Shown in pieces: positions 53,532-62,040 of a stretch of 64,000 bases of DNA. A program made the translations under genes and the position numbers. A model generated the notes under the pieces. The model saw only the letters and a list, made by a program, of their open reading frames with translations, was not told the origin of the DNA and searched no databases. This stretch comes from Fimbriimonadales bacterium (GTDB taxonomy: Bacteria; Armatimonadota; Fimbriimonadia; Fimbriimonadales; Fimbriimonadaceae): NCBI GenBank assembly GCA_026418055.1, contig JAOACB010000008.1, positions 1 to 64,000 of the forward strand, in the 5' to 3' direction. Each line of letters opens with the position of its first letter. The stretch's first letter is position 1.

Positions 53532-54552
53532 GGGCGATCCTCCTCTGCAGGTTGGCGACGATCGCCTGGCCCATCTCGTGGATCGGGTATTCGGCGTGGG
53601 TCGCCCCGACGGCCGTCGCGGCCTTGGGCATGCCGTACACGGTGGCGGTGGCCTCGCTCTCGGCCAGCACGGTGCCGCCGGCCTTGCGGATGGCGAGCGC
53701 GCCCTCCGCTCCGTCCCGCCCCATTCCGGTGAGCACCACCGCCAGGCAGCGGGGACCGAACAGCCGCGCGGCCGAGAGGAACAGCGGGTCGGCCGCGGGT
53801 CGCACGCCGTGCACCGGCGGGTCGTCGGTCAGCTGGATGCGTCCGTCGGAACCCAGCACCATGTGCCGTCCTCCCGGCGCGAGCCAAGCCACTCCCGGCT
53901 CGAGCGGCTTGCCTTCCGAGGCCTCGAAGCAGGGCACGGTGCGCAGGGCCGTCAGGCGCTCGGCGAGGCTCTTGGTGAAGCCGGCGGGCATGTGCTGCAC
54001 CACCAGCAGGGGGGCGCCCAGGTTGCTGGGGAGCGCCTCGAACAGCGTGGTCAGCGCCCGGGGACCTCCTGTCGAGCTGGCGACCAGCACCACGCGGTCG
54101 GTGGAGCGGACGGGCGCCGGGGCGCGCACCACGGGATGGGGCCGCGGTTGCAGCACGCGCGCTCCCGCGGCTGCCTTCAGCTTGGCCAGCAGCTCCTCGC
54201 GGATCGATTCGAGGCTCAGAACCGTGCCGGTCGGCTTGGCGACGAAATCGAAGGCTCCCAGCTCGAGGGCCTCCAGCGTGGCGGCGGCACCCCTGGTGGT
54301 CAGGGTCGAGACCATCACCACCTTGGTGGGGCAGCGGCGCATGATCTCGGCCAGGGCGGTCAGACCGCCTCCGCCCGGCATCTGCACGTCCATCGTCACG
54401 ACGTCCGGCTTGAGGCGCTCGGTCAGGGCCACCGCCTGCACTCCGTCCGACGCGGTTCCCACCACCTCGATGGCGGGGTCGGAGCGCAGGATGTCGCCGA
54501 TCAGGCGGCGCATCAGCGCGGAGTCGTCGACGATCAGGACGCGGATGCTCAT
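53521..54552 (-). CDS. cheB: Receptor methylesterase/deamidase CheB
   Basis: A 343-residue two-domain protein. A receiver domain has D9, D10 and phospho-acceptor D55 (TMDVQMPG). The C-terminal esterase domain shows the catalytic triad: S160 in ASSTGGPRAL, H187 in VQHMPAGFT and D280 in TGMGRDGAEG. It removes receptor methyl groups on phosphorylation by CheA. The start overlaps the HDOD gene stop (ATGA). Confidence 0.95.
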   Translation of the reverse strand: MSIRVLIVDDSALMRRLIGDILRSDPAIEVVGTASDGVQAVALTERLKPDVVTMDVQMPGGGGLTALAEIMRRCPTKVVMVSTLTTRGAAATLEALELGAFDFVAKPTGTVLSLESIREELLAKLKAAAGARVLQPRPHPVVRAPAPVRSTDRVVLVASSTGGPRALTTLFEALPSNLGAPLLVVQHMPAGFTKSLAERLTALRTVPCFEASEGKPLEPGVAWLAPGGRHMVLGSDGRIQLTDDPPVHGVRPAADPLFLSAARLFGPRCLAVVLTGMGRDGAEGALAIRKAGGTVLAESEATATVYGMPKAATAVGATHAEYPIHEMGQAIVANLQRRIAHAS

Positions 54553-55418
54553 GCTGCTTGGTCCAGGTCTTGGAAGAGCTTCTCGTAGGCCTCGTAGGAG
54601 GCGACGAAGTCGCAGACGATGCGGTCGGTGGCCTCGGGGTCCACCGAGAGGCGCTCCAGGGCGTGGGTCGAGAACTCGTAGCGCAGGCCGTCTCCGCCCA
54701 GCCCGAAGCCCATGCTCATCGTGAGGTAGTCGCCGAAGTGCACGCAGTCGACGATCGGCTCGTGGGGCTGGCACTCGTCCGGGTGGTGGTGGAAGCGGAT
54801 GGCGAGGACCAGCGGCTCGGGCAGGTTCCACTCCTCGGCGAGGTAGGCGCCGACCTCGGCGTGGTCGAAGCCGAGGATCTTTCGCTCGACCTCGTCGAAC
54901 GTGAGGTCGTCGCGCACGGCCATGGCCATCATGGCGGGCAGCTTGTTCTCGAGCCAGATGCTGAGGGCGACCTTGCCGATGTTGTGCAGCAGGCCCGCCG
55001 TGAACGCCGCGTCCGGGTCGGCCTTGCCCGTCTCCCTCGCGATGAGCTGGGCCCCGACCGCTGTGCCGAAGGAGTGGCACCACATCTGTTTGGGTCCGAG
55101 GTTGTAGCCCTTGAGCGGCCGGATCATCCAAGGATAGGTGGAGGCGACCATCGCCAGGTTGCGCACGCTGCGCAGGCCGAGCACCACCACGGCCTCTCGG
55201 GCGTCCAGAATCCTTCGCGCGAGCCCGAAGTAGGCGCTGTTGGCCAGGCGCAGCACCCGGGCCGTGAGCGACTGGTCCTGGCGGATGTACTCGGCGACCT
55301 TCTGGGCCGATGCGTCGGGCTTGTCCGCTTCGCGGATGACCGCCAGAGCCGCCGACGGGATCGACGGGAGGTCGGTGGTCTTGCGGACGATGTCTTCCAG
55401 AGTCAGGGTTCCAGCCAT
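54549..55418 (-). CDS. HDOD domain protein in the chemotaxis operon
   Basis: A 289-residue protein. The HDOD domain runs from about 10 to 210: LPSIPSAALAVIREADKPDAS, then RVLRLANSAYFGLARRILDAREAVVVLG, the catalytic-HD region appearing as GLLHNIGKVALS and ILGFDHAEVGAYL. The HD dyad of phosphohydrolases is altered to HN, so it is probably signalling rather than catalytic. Similar HDOD proteins regulate c-di-GMP and motility in other bacteria. It lies between cheD and cheB. Confidence 0.85.
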   Translation of the reverse strand: MAGTLTLEDIVRKTTDLPSIPSAALAVIREADKPDASAQKVAEYIRQDQSLTARVLRLANSAYFGLARRILDAREAVVVLGLRSVRNLAMVASTYPWMIRPLKGYNLGPKQMWCHSFGTAVGAQLIARETGKADPDAAFTAGLLHNIGKVALSIWLENKLPAMMAMAVRDDLTFDEVERKILGFDHAEVGAYLAEEWNLPEPLVLAIRFHHHPDECQPHEPIVDCVHFGDYLTMSMGFGLGGDGLRYEFSTHALERLSVDPEATDRIVCDFVASYEAYEKLFQDLDQAA

Positions 55419-55422
55419 GGGT

Positions 55423-55932
55423 TCAGCTACCCCTCAGGTTGCACAGGGCGCGCTCCATCGACGTCACCGTCCGGACCTTGACGAGGCCCGAGCCGGAGTC
55501 GAACGTCATCGTTCGGCCTTGGTTGCCGCCCACATCCTTGCCGAGGCACCGCAGGCCCAGGAGGCGGACCTGCTCCTCGACGGCGTCGGCGTTGCGCTTG
55601 CCGATGTCGAGACGTCCCGAGTTGCCCGATCCGAAGTTGAAGACCTGCGCGCCGCCGGCCATCGCCACGACGATGCGGCTCTTCGAGGCTCCCAGCCGCG
55701 CCATCTGCTCCAGCATCGCCGAAACGCCGGTGTCGGCGAATTTGCCGGGCTTGTCGACAGGCTTGTCGGCGAACGCCGCAGGCAGCATGACGTGCACCAT
55801 GCCGGCCACCCTGGCGACCGGGTCGTAGGCGGCGAGCCCGATGCAGCTGCCCAAACCCAGGCACACGAACAGCGGCCCTTCCTTGGACACCTGGATCTCG
55901 GCCATGCCGACCAGCAGCTGCGTCCCCAGCAT
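55423..55932 (-). CDS. cheD: Receptor glutamine deamidase CheD
   Basis: A 169-residue protein. The active site Cys is in VCLGLGSCIGLAAYDP, followed by the catalytic His in GMVHVMLPAA; C-terminal RCLGKDVGGNQGRTMTFD is the CheD signature. CheD deamidates chemoreceptors and binds CheC, whose phosphatase it stimulates; cheC lies 1 nt upstream. Confidence 0.95.
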   Translation of the reverse strand: MLGTQLLVGMAEIQVSKEGPLFVCLGLGSCIGLAAYDPVARVAGMVHVMLPAAFADKPVDKPGKFADTGVSAMLEQMARLGASKSRIVVAMAGGAQVFNFGSGNSGRLDIGKRNADAVEEQVRLLGLRCLGKDVGGNQGRTMTFDSGSGLVKVRTVTSMERALCNLRGS

Positions 55933-55933
55933 C

Positions 55934-56560
55934 TCAGGCCGCCTCCGAAAGTCCGAGAGCCCCGAACAGGCGCTTCAGGCCACCCAGGGTCGGAATGAAC
56001 AGGAAGTGGCCCTCGGCGTGCTCCTCCTCGCAGCTCACCTTGGTTTCGATCGACAGCGCGTGGCTGTCGGTGTTGGTCGCCTCCAGCACGATGGTCTGCA
56101 GGATCGCCGCCGCCATCTCGATCGCCAGCAGCGGAGGCGTGGCGTGGATCGGAAGGCCGCACATCTCGCTGATGGCGTTCAGGAAGCTGGAGTTGAGGAT
56201 GTTGCCCACCTCGAGCATGACCGAGGCCTCCAGCTCGCCGACCTGCTCCGGGCTGTCGGGCGCCTGGCCGAGCAGCATCCGCCAGAACGCCTGGGCGCTG
56301 CGCCAAGGGAACAGGAAGGCCATGTGGCCGGGCACGTCGCCGTCGACAGGCATGTAGATGCCCACCGTCAGCTCCTCCACCGAGCCGACCAGCAAGGGGA
56401 TGGACTCGAGCTCGACGGAACGGACGATGGGCACGCTCATCTGGAACGACTTGCTGGTCATCTGGGCGATCGCCGTCGCCGCGTGGCCCACGCCGATGTT
56501 GGCCATCTCGCTCAGGCACGAGATCTGGATCGCGTTGAATTCGGTCTCGCTGCCGCTCAT
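55934..56560 (-). CDS. cheC: CheC-type CheY-P phosphatase
   Basis: A 208-residue protein with two phosphatase helices: SCLSEMANIGVGHAATAI (first E-x2-N) and MLEVGNILNSSFLNAIS (second E-x2-N). It shows the usual FLFPWRSAQAFWRMLLGQ. CheC with CheD dephosphorylates CheY-P. It is the first gene of the operon. The 143-nt upstream region (56561-56703) lacks a clear -10 and holds no recognised RNA element; GGTGAGGGGG before the ATG may be the ribosome site. Confidence 0.93.
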   Translation of the reverse strand: MSGSETEFNAIQISCLSEMANIGVGHAATAIAQMTSKSFQMSVPIVRSVELESIPLLVGSVEELTVGIYMPVDGDVPGHMAFLFPWRSAQAFWRMLLGQAPDSPEQVGELEASVMLEVGNILNSSFLNAISEMCGLPIHATPPLLAIEMAAAILQTIVLEATNTDSHALSIETKVSCEEEHAEGHFLFIPTLGGLKRLFGALGLSEAA

Positions 56561-56703
56561 GTCCCCCTCACCGGAGCCTCATTCCGTTATCGGCGGTTCC
56601 GAGCCGAAGGCTCAGGAGCCGAGCATGCCGAAGCCGGAATGGGACCCCCTCTTGGGTGAGGTTCCACGTCGGGATGGGCCAGGAGCCCAGCAGGATTGCG
56701 GGG

Positions 56704-57561
56704 CTAGGCGCCGGCGGCCCGCTCGGCGGCGGCCACGGTGTTGGCAAGGAGCGAGGCCACGGTCATCGGGCCCACGCCGCCCGGCACAGGGGTGATCCAG
56801 GAGGCCACCCGCGCGGCGGACTCGAAGTGCACGTCGCCCACGTCGGTGTCGCGCCCCTCGACCCGGTTGTATCCCGCGTCGACGACCACCGCCCCGGGTT
56901 GCAGCCAGTCTCCCCGCACCATCTCCGCGCGGCCGACGGCCGCCACGACCAGGTCGGATTGCCGGCACAGCTCGGGCAGGTCTCGGGTGCGCGAGTGGGC
57001 GATGGTCACCGTCGCGTGCCTCTGCAGCAGCAGCAGAGCCATCGGCTTGCCGAGGATCACGCTTCGGCCGATCACCAGGGCGCGCCTACCCTGCAGGTCG
57101 ATGCCGTGGTGATCCAGCAGCGTCACGATGCCGAGCGGCGTGGCGGAGCGGAATCCGGGCAGGTCCGCCACCAGACGCCCGAGCGACTGCGGCGTGATGC
57201 CGTCGACGTCCTTCTCGGCGCCCAGGGCCAGCAGAGCCTCGTGCTCGTCCAGGTGCTTGGGCAGAGGGTGTTGGATGAGCACGCCGTGCACCCTCGGGTC
57301 CTCGTTGAGGCGGTGGATCTGCTCGAGCAGCTGGCTCTGGGACGTGCCGGCGTCGACCTCGAAGGCGCCGCTCTCCAGACCTGCCAGCTCGCACCACTTG
57401 CGCTTCATCCGCACGTAGGCCACGCTGGCGGGATCCTGGGTGGCCACGATGACCTCCAGCCTCGGCACGACGCCGCGCCTCCGCAGGGCCTCCGTTCGCT
57501 CCTTCAGCGAGGCGCGGATCTGCCGCGCGAGACCGATGCCGTCGAGGATCTGGGCGCTCAT
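56704..57561 (-). CDS. folD: Bifunctional methylene-THF dehydrogenase/cyclohydrolase FolD
   Basis: A 285-residue enzyme that interconverts 5,10-methylene-THF and 10-formyl-THF using NADP. It shows VASVAYVRMKRKWCEL-type substrate motif with the catalytic Lys, VHGVLIQHPLPKHLDE, PEKDVDGITP equivalent (AEKDVDGITPQSLG), the nucleotide motif VIGRSVILGKPMA and the ending TPVPGGVGPMTVASL. It overlaps the nusB stop by ATGA. Confidence 0.95.
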   Translation of the reverse strand: MSAQILDGIGLARQIRASLKERTEALRRRGVVPRLEVIVATQDPASVAYVRMKRKWCELAGLESGAFEVDAGTSQSQLLEQIHRLNEDPRVHGVLIQHPLPKHLDEHEALLALGAEKDVDGITPQSLGRLVADLPGFRSATPLGIVTLLDHHGIDLQGRRALVIGRSVILGKPMALLLLQRHATVTIAHSRTRDLPELCRQSDLVVAAVGRAEMVRGDWLQPGAVVVDAGYNRVEGRDTDVGDVHFESAARVASWITPVPGGVGPMTVASLLANTVAAAERAAGA

Positions 57562-58139
57562 GGCTGATTCTGGTCCGTGGCCTCGCGGATCCGCCAGAAG
57601 CTCGGCGGCTCAGGCGGCTGGGGCTCCTCCTCCAGCTCGTCCGGCTGCTCCTCGGGCTCCTCCGGTTCGGGCTCCGGCGGCTCCTCCTCGTCGGGCGGGG
57701 TCTCCATGCGGCTCGGGTCCCAGTGCGCCTTGTCGGAGTTCTCCAGGAGGCGGGCGAGCACGCCGTTGACGAAGCGCCCGCTGTCGGCGGTGCTGAACTT
57801 CTTGGCGATGTCGATGGCCTCGTCGAGCGTGACTCTGGGAGGGATGCCTGGGAAGTGCAGCAGCTCGCATGCGGCCATGCGCAGCACGGCTCGGTCGACG
57901 GCCGCCAGACGGTTGAACGACCAGTCCTCGAGCAGCTCGGAGAGCCTGGCGTCGATCTCGCTGCGGTTGGTCTGCACGCCGACGACGAGCCTGCGGGCAT
58001 AGTCGGCAAGGTCGGGAGCCAGGCCCGACTCGCGGATCGCGTCCTCGACGGCCCAGTCCGCCCGGACGCGGCCCACGTCCACGGCGTAGAGAGTCTGCAC
58101 GGCGACCTCGCGGGCTCGCCTACGCGACTTCGCCCGCAC
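57558..58139 (-). CDS. nusB: Transcription antitermination protein NusB with acidic tail
   Basis: A 193-residue protein. The helical NusB domain (1-~140) begins RRRAREVAVQTLYAVDVGR and includes ELLEDWSFNRLAAVDRAVLRMAACEL and PPRVTLDEAIDIAKKFSTADSGRFVNGVL, the RNA/NusE-binding C-terminal signature. An extra ~48-residue Glu/Pro-rich tail with EEPPEPEPEEPEE follows, which is not in typical NusB. GTG at 58139 is chosen for agreement with the family start; it overlaps the accC stop by 20 nt. NusB works in antitermination of rRNA operons. Confidence 0.9.
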   Translation of the reverse strand: MRAKSRRRAREVAVQTLYAVDVGRVRADWAVEDAIRESGLAPDLADYARRLVVGVQTNRSEIDARLSELLEDWSFNRLAAVDRAVLRMAACELLHFPGIPPRVTLDEAIDIAKKFSTADSGRFVNGVLARLLENSDKAHWDPSRMETPPDEEEPPEPEPEEPEEQPDELEEEPQPPEPPSFWRIREATDQNQP

Positions 58140-59490
58140 CTTCGATCTCCCCGAGGAAGCGCGCGACGAACGACGTGTCCAGCCGGCCCTCCTCATATTG
58201 AGGGTGCTCCGCGAGCTTGCGCAGGAACGGGATGTTGGTGGCGATGCCCTCGACGTGGAAGTCGTGCAGCGCGGCGCGCAGGCGCCGCACGGCCGCGGGC
58301 CGGTCCTCTCCCCACACGATGAGCTTGGCGATCATCGGGTCGTAGAAGGGGGCGACCTCGAAGCCTGCGTAGGCGTGGGTGTCGACCCTCACGCCGAGGC
58401 CCCCCGGCTGGATCCACTTCTGGATGCGGCCCGTGGAGGGGGCGAAGTCGCGCTCGGGGTCCTGCGCGGTGACGCGGGCCTCGATCGCGTGTCCGTGGAT
58501 GCGCACGTCCTTCTGGCGGAACGGCAGGGGCTCCCCAGCGGCGATGCGGATCATCGTCTGCACGACGTCGACGCCGGTCACCGCCTCGGTCACCGGGTGC
58601 TCCACCTGCAGGCGCGTGTTCATCTCCAGGAAGTAGAAGTGCCCCGAGGAATCCACGAGGAACTCCACGGTGCCCGCGTTCTGGTAGCCGACCTGCTTGG
58701 CCACCGCCACGGCGGCCTCGCCCATGCGCCGCCTCAGGCGCTCGCCCATGCCCGCGTAGGGCGCCTCCTCGAGGATCTTCTGGTGGCGCAGGTTCTGCAC
58801 CGAGCACTCGCGCTCACCCAGGTGCACCACGTTGCCGTGCTCGTCGGCGAGGATCTGGATCTCGACGTGCCGGGGGGCCACCACGCACTTCTCGACCAGC
58901 AGGTCGCCGTTGCCGAAGCTCGCCTTGGCTTCGGCGGAGGCCATGCGGAACAGGCCCGGCAGCTCGCTGGGGTCCTCGACGCGCCGGATGCCTCGGCCTC
59001 CGCCCCCTGCCACCGCCTTGAGCAGCACGGGGTATCCGATCTTGTGGGCCACTCGGAGGGCCGTGGCCTCGTCGGGGATCGGCTCCTCGCTGCCCGGCAC
59101 CACGGGGCATCCCGCCTGCTTGGCGGCCTGCTTGGCGGCGGCCTTGTCGCCCATCGCCTCGATCGCCGAGGGCGGCGGGCCGATGAACTTCGCACCGATC
59201 GACTGCAGAGCCTGGGCGAAGTGCGCTCTCTCGCTGAAGTAGCCGTAGCCAGGGTGCACGGCCTCGGCGCCGCTGATCTGCACCGCCATCAGCACGTTGC
59301 CCAGGTTCAGGTAGCTGTCGCCGTTGGGGCCCTCTCCCACGCACACGGCTTCGTCGGCCATCAGGCGGTGCAGGCTGTCTCGGTCGGCCTTGCTGTACAC
59401 GGCCACGGTGCGGATGCCCATCTCGCGGCACGCCCGGATGACGCGGCAGGCGATCTCTCCCCTGTTGGCAACCAGAATCTTGCGGAACAT
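58120..59490 (-). CDS. accC: Acetyl-CoA carboxylase, biotin carboxylase subunit AccC
   Basis: A 456-residue ATP-grasp enzyme that carboxylates biotin on the carrier protein in the first step of fatty-acid synthesis. It shows KILVANRGEIACRVIRACREMG, the ATP site LKAVAGGGGRGIRRV, catalytic FLEMNTRLQVEHPVTE with the bicarbonate-site Arg, and QNLRHQKILEE. Length fits AccC. It follows a pseudopilin-like gene without a gap (start and stop codons adjoin) and precedes nusB with a 20-nt overlap, as part of an accB-x-accC-nusB-folD operon. Confidence 0.97.
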   Translation of the reverse strand: MFRKILVANRGEIACRVIRACREMGIRTVAVYSKADRDSLHRLMADEAVCVGEGPNGDSYLNLGNVLMAVQISGAEAVHPGYGYFSERAHFAQALQSIGAKFIGPPPSAIEAMGDKAAAKQAAKQAGCPVVPGSEEPIPDEATALRVAHKIGYPVLLKAVAGGGGRGIRRVEDPSELPGLFRMASAEAKASFGNGDLLVEKCVVAPRHVEIQILADEHGNVVHLGERECSVQNLRHQKILEEAPYAGMGERLRRRMGEAAVAVAKQVGYQNAGTVEFLVDSSGHFYFLEMNTRLQVEHPVTEAVTGVDVVQTMIRIAAGEPLPFRQKDVRIHGHAIEARVTAQDPERDFAPSTGRIQKWIQPGGLGVRVDTHAYAGFEVAPFYDPMIAKLIVWGEDRPAAVRRLRAALHDFHVEGIATNIPFLRKLAEHPQYEEGRLDTSFVARFLGEIEGAGEVA

Positions 59491-59859
59491 TCAGAACCCC
59501 TCGTGCCCCGGATGAGCGCAGCGCACGGTCTGGTCGGCTGGCTGGTAGACGTAGGGCTCTGCGCCGATGGGGCAGCGCAGCATCTGCTGGGGAAGCCTCA
59601 GCTCCTCGAGCGAGGCGGGCGGCTCGTCGTTGGCAGCGGCGGCCAGACGGAGCGCCTGGCGAACCTGGCCCAGATTGGAGCGGCACTCCGCGTCGCGCGC
59701 CGCCATCTTGGCCGCTCCCAGCGTGGTCTGGCCCAGCCCGTCCGGGCGAGCCGCGGGGGCGCCCCCCGCCTTAGGCCACAGAAGGTAGCCGATCAGGAGC
59801 ACCAGCACGATGGCCCCGGCCGACAGCACGGAGGCCAGCGCGGCTCCCCGTCTACGCAT
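59491..59859 (-). CDS. Small membrane-anchored pseudopilin-like protein between accB and accC
   Basis: A 122-residue protein with one N-terminal helix (LASVLSAGAIVLVLLIGYLLWP) after a basic start MRRRGA, and no complete prepilin FTLxE motif. The rest has CRSNLGQVRQALRLAAA, which resembles the post-helix segment of pseudopilins (xxNLxQixxAL), then LRCPIGAEPYVYQP and RCAHPGHEGF. Three or four cysteines could pair or bind metal. It overlaps the AccB-like stop by 8 nt and abuts accC. Its presence between accB and accC is odd; function unknown. Confidence 0.6.
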   Translation of the reverse strand: MRRRGAALASVLSAGAIVLVLLIGYLLWPKAGGAPAARPDGLGQTTLGAAKMAARDAECRSNLGQVRQALRLAAAANDEPPASLEELRLPQQMLRCPIGAEPYVYQPADQTVRCAHPGHEGF

Positions 59860-60250
59860 CGCCCCTCCTCTTGCGGATGACGGCGACCGTCTGTCCGTAC
59901 TCCAGCGGTTCGCCCTCCTTGGCCTCGATCGACACGAGCTCGCCCGAGCAGGGCGCGGTGAGGTCGGTGTCGAGGCCAAGGGCCGTGACGCAGGCCAGCC
60001 TCTCGCCCTCCTCCACCTTCGAGCCCACCTTGAGCGAGGGTCGGACCTTCGACAGGTAACCGACGACCGGCGAGGCAACGGGCACCTCCTGCTCGGTCGG
60101 CTCGGCGGGCGCGGGCGGCCGAGGTGGCGTCTTGGCGGAAAGGCCAGCGGAAAAGCGCGTCTCGCCGATCTCGAGCTCCACCTCTCGGAATCCCTTCTCG
60201 CGAGCCAGACTCAGCGCGTGCCGAATCGCGTCCAGATCGACGCTAGCCAT
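59852..60250 (-). CDS. AccB-like biotinyl/lipoyl domain protein lacking the biotin lysine
   Basis: A 132-residue protein arranged like BCCP: a helical N-terminus (VDLDAIRHALSLAREKGFREVELEIGE), a Pro/Ala/Glu linker (PPRPPAPAEPTEQE), and a biotinyl-like C-terminal domain with VASPVVGYLSKVRPSLKVGSKVEEGERLACV. Where canonical BCCP has EAMKM or EAMKL, this has TALGL: the lysine that accepts biotin is glycine. The thumb region is not evident. Thus it cannot be biotinylated at the usual site. It sits two genes before accC. A role as a non-catalytic (BADC-like) subunit or regulator is possible. Confidence 0.75.
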   Translation of the reverse strand: MASVDLDAIRHALSLAREKGFREVELEIGETRFSAGLSAKTPPRPPAPAEPTEQEVPVASPVVGYLSKVRPSLKVGSKVEEGERLACVTALGLDTDLTAPCSGELVSIEAKEGEPLEYGQTVAVIRKRRGDA

Positions 60251-60259
60251 GGATCGCAG

Positions 60260-60265
60260 AGTGTA
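60260..60265 (-). promoter_or_regulatory. -10-like TACACT of the acc operon, near-leaderless
   Basis: TACACT on the minus strand ends 9 nt before the ATG at 60250. Confidence 0.45.
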
Positions 60266-60305
60266 CCCAAGGGGCCTGAGAGCCCCCGGAACCTGGGCCG
60301 TGACG

Positions 60306-60347
60306 AAAAAAGCGGGCGCGGATCCTTGGTGGTCATCTTCCGCGCCC
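60306..60347 (-). terminator. Intrinsic terminator after the DUF5107-like gene
   Basis: On the minus strand a 9-bp stem (GGGCGCGGA, 60347-60339, pairing with 60322-60314) with a 16-nt loop is followed by GCTTTTTT. It ends the upstream unit before the acc promoter. Confidence 0.8.
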
Positions 60348-60414
60348 AAGCTGCGTTTACTCTCTTGCCTTTGTTCCCTTCGTTCTGGCCACAGGCCGGG
60401 AATCTATCTCTGAC

Positions 60415-62040
60415 CTACGTCGGGGGAGGCCCGAGGAGTTCCCGCAGGCAGGCCTCCGGAAGGGAACGCTCTAGAATCTCTCGGAAGCCCGGCCTTCCCA
60501 GCAGGTCTCGGACGGCTCGGCGCTCCGCGGCGCGCCAAGGCCAAGGCGGGCCCCACGCGCGGGCGTCGGCGAGCAGTCGGGCCGCCTCCGGAGCCATGCG
60601 CGTGCGGCTCGCCAGGCACCAGGCCAGCAGCAGCCGGAGCCGGCCGTGGTCGCACCACTGGAGGGCGGCGTCCAGGAACTTCGCGGCCGAATCCCACTGG
60701 CCCGCCTCGACCAGCCGCTCCGCCGCCTCGAGCGCGGCCTCGGGGTCGTCGGCGAACGGTCGAAGCAGCGGATTGGGGCCATGCCCCTCTTGCGCCGGTT
60801 GCGAGAGGAACGCCTCGGCGCGCAACAGGGGGTCGCAGGGGCACAGATAGTGGGCGTTCTGGAGCTGGGGCCGGTTGTCGAGGTTGCCCGCCAGGCGCTC
60901 GACGGCAGCGGATTCCCACCAAGCGAGAGGATCCTCCGCGTTCCAGCTCAACGCGTCCAGAAGGTGCTCGCGGGCCGTCTCGCGGTCCTCTCGGCCCAAG
61001 GCTTGCCGGGCGAGCATCAGCCTCGCGGCGGGCCGCAGGATGGGGTTCGCTTCGGCCTCCCAGAGCCTCCCGGCGTGCAGAGGATCCTCGGCCGGGGGAT
61101 GCGGGTGGGGAGCGGGGATCGGTGGCTCTGGCTCGCAGGCGGAGGCCGGCCACTGGGCCAGCACGGCGCCGCCCCTGGCCACCCAGGCGACGCTGCGCAC
61201 GTTCGGCGGCAGGGAGGACGCGGGGATGCGCAGCAGGGGCGGGTCGGGCAGCTGGATGGCCGCGCGGAAGGTCTGGCCGTCCTCGGCGAGCAGCTGCAGC
61301 TCGGTGGGGCCGGCTTCGGCGAAGGCCTGCAGCCGGATGCCCTGCTCGTCGAGCAGGAGCGCCCCGGAGGGATGCGCAGCGGCATGGCCGCCGAACCCCA
61401 CGGGCGCGAGACGGAACGCGTGGCGGTCGACCCCCCGCGGGGGCAAGGCCGCCGGCCCCTCGAAGCGCACGCCCGCCAGGCCGCCCTCCCGCACGATCCA
61501 AGCCAAGGGCAGACCGGTCGGTCGCACCGCCAGCGAACCCGAGGCTCCGCGCAGCAGCGCGGCTTCCGTGGAGAAGCCGGGGACGAGCGGGGAGCCGAGC
61601 ATCCAGACCGGCGAGAACGCCGCCCAGTCCATCGAACGGTTCCAGACGCGCGTCTCGACCCTCAGCCATGCGTCCGAGTCGGTCAGCGTGTAGCGCACCT
61701 GCGCCGCCAGCGGCTCTCCGGGAGCGAGCCAGAAGCACACCAGCGAGACCGAGCCTTCGTCCTCTTGGGCGGACAGCTCGACGGGAGCGAGCCCCGCAAG
61801 GCGATCGCGGCACCCGACCTCGAACCAGAGGCCCGCGGGCAGGCGCAGGCCGCGCGCTCCGCCGGGCTGCAGCCGCACGGGGCCGGTGCGGGCCAGAGGA
61901 TCGGAACCCCCGCGCGGCGCGAAGGCGAACAGACGCCCTCCCAGCGCGGGGCAGATCCGGGCTTCCACCCACCGGTTGGCCAGCACCACAGCCTGGAACT
62001 CGCGCTCCTCGAGCCTCTGCGCGGAGCGGAGGGCCGGCAT
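60415..62040 (-). CDS. DUF5107-like sugar-mutarotase-fold protein with helical repeat C-terminus
   Basis: A 541-residue protein. The N-terminal half reads LEEREFQAVVLANRWVEARICPALGGRLFAFAP, like the beta-sandwich start of DUF5107 or aldose-epimerase-type proteins, and continues with paired strands to about 300. The C-terminal half is helical, TPR-like, with NRPQLQNAHYLCPCDPL and LEAAERLVEAGQWDSAAKFLDAAL. Its function is unknown; such proteins are carbohydrate-associated. A good N-terminal extension, MAEIYEDSWRLVAEAVEAS at 62138-62082, lies in another frame (one base missing), so the true start may be upstream and the gene broken or mis-sequenced. Confidence 0.6.
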   Translation of the reverse strand: MPALRSAQRLEEREFQAVVLANRWVEARICPALGGRLFAFAPRGGSDPLARTGPVRLQPGGARGLRLPAGLWFEVGCRDRLAGLAPVELSAQEDEGSVSLVCFWLAPGEPLAAQVRYTLTDSDAWLRVETRVWNRSMDWAAFSPVWMLGSPLVPGFSTEAALLRGASGSLAVRPTGLPLAWIVREGGLAGVRFEGPAALPPRGVDRHAFRLAPVGFGGHAAAHPSGALLLDEQGIRLQAFAEAGPTELQLLAEDGQTFRAAIQLPDPPLLRIPASSLPPNVRSVAWVARGGAVLAQWPASACEPEPPIPAPHPHPPAEDPLHAGRLWEAEANPILRPAARLMLARQALGREDRETAREHLLDALSWNAEDPLAWWESAAVERLAGNLDNRPQLQNAHYLCPCDPLLRAEAFLSQPAQEGHGPNPLLRPFADDPEAALEAAERLVEAGQWDSAAKFLDAALQWCDHGRLRLLLAWCLASRTRMAPEAARLLADARAWGPPWPWRAAERRAVRDLLGRPGFREILERSLPEACLRELLGPPPT

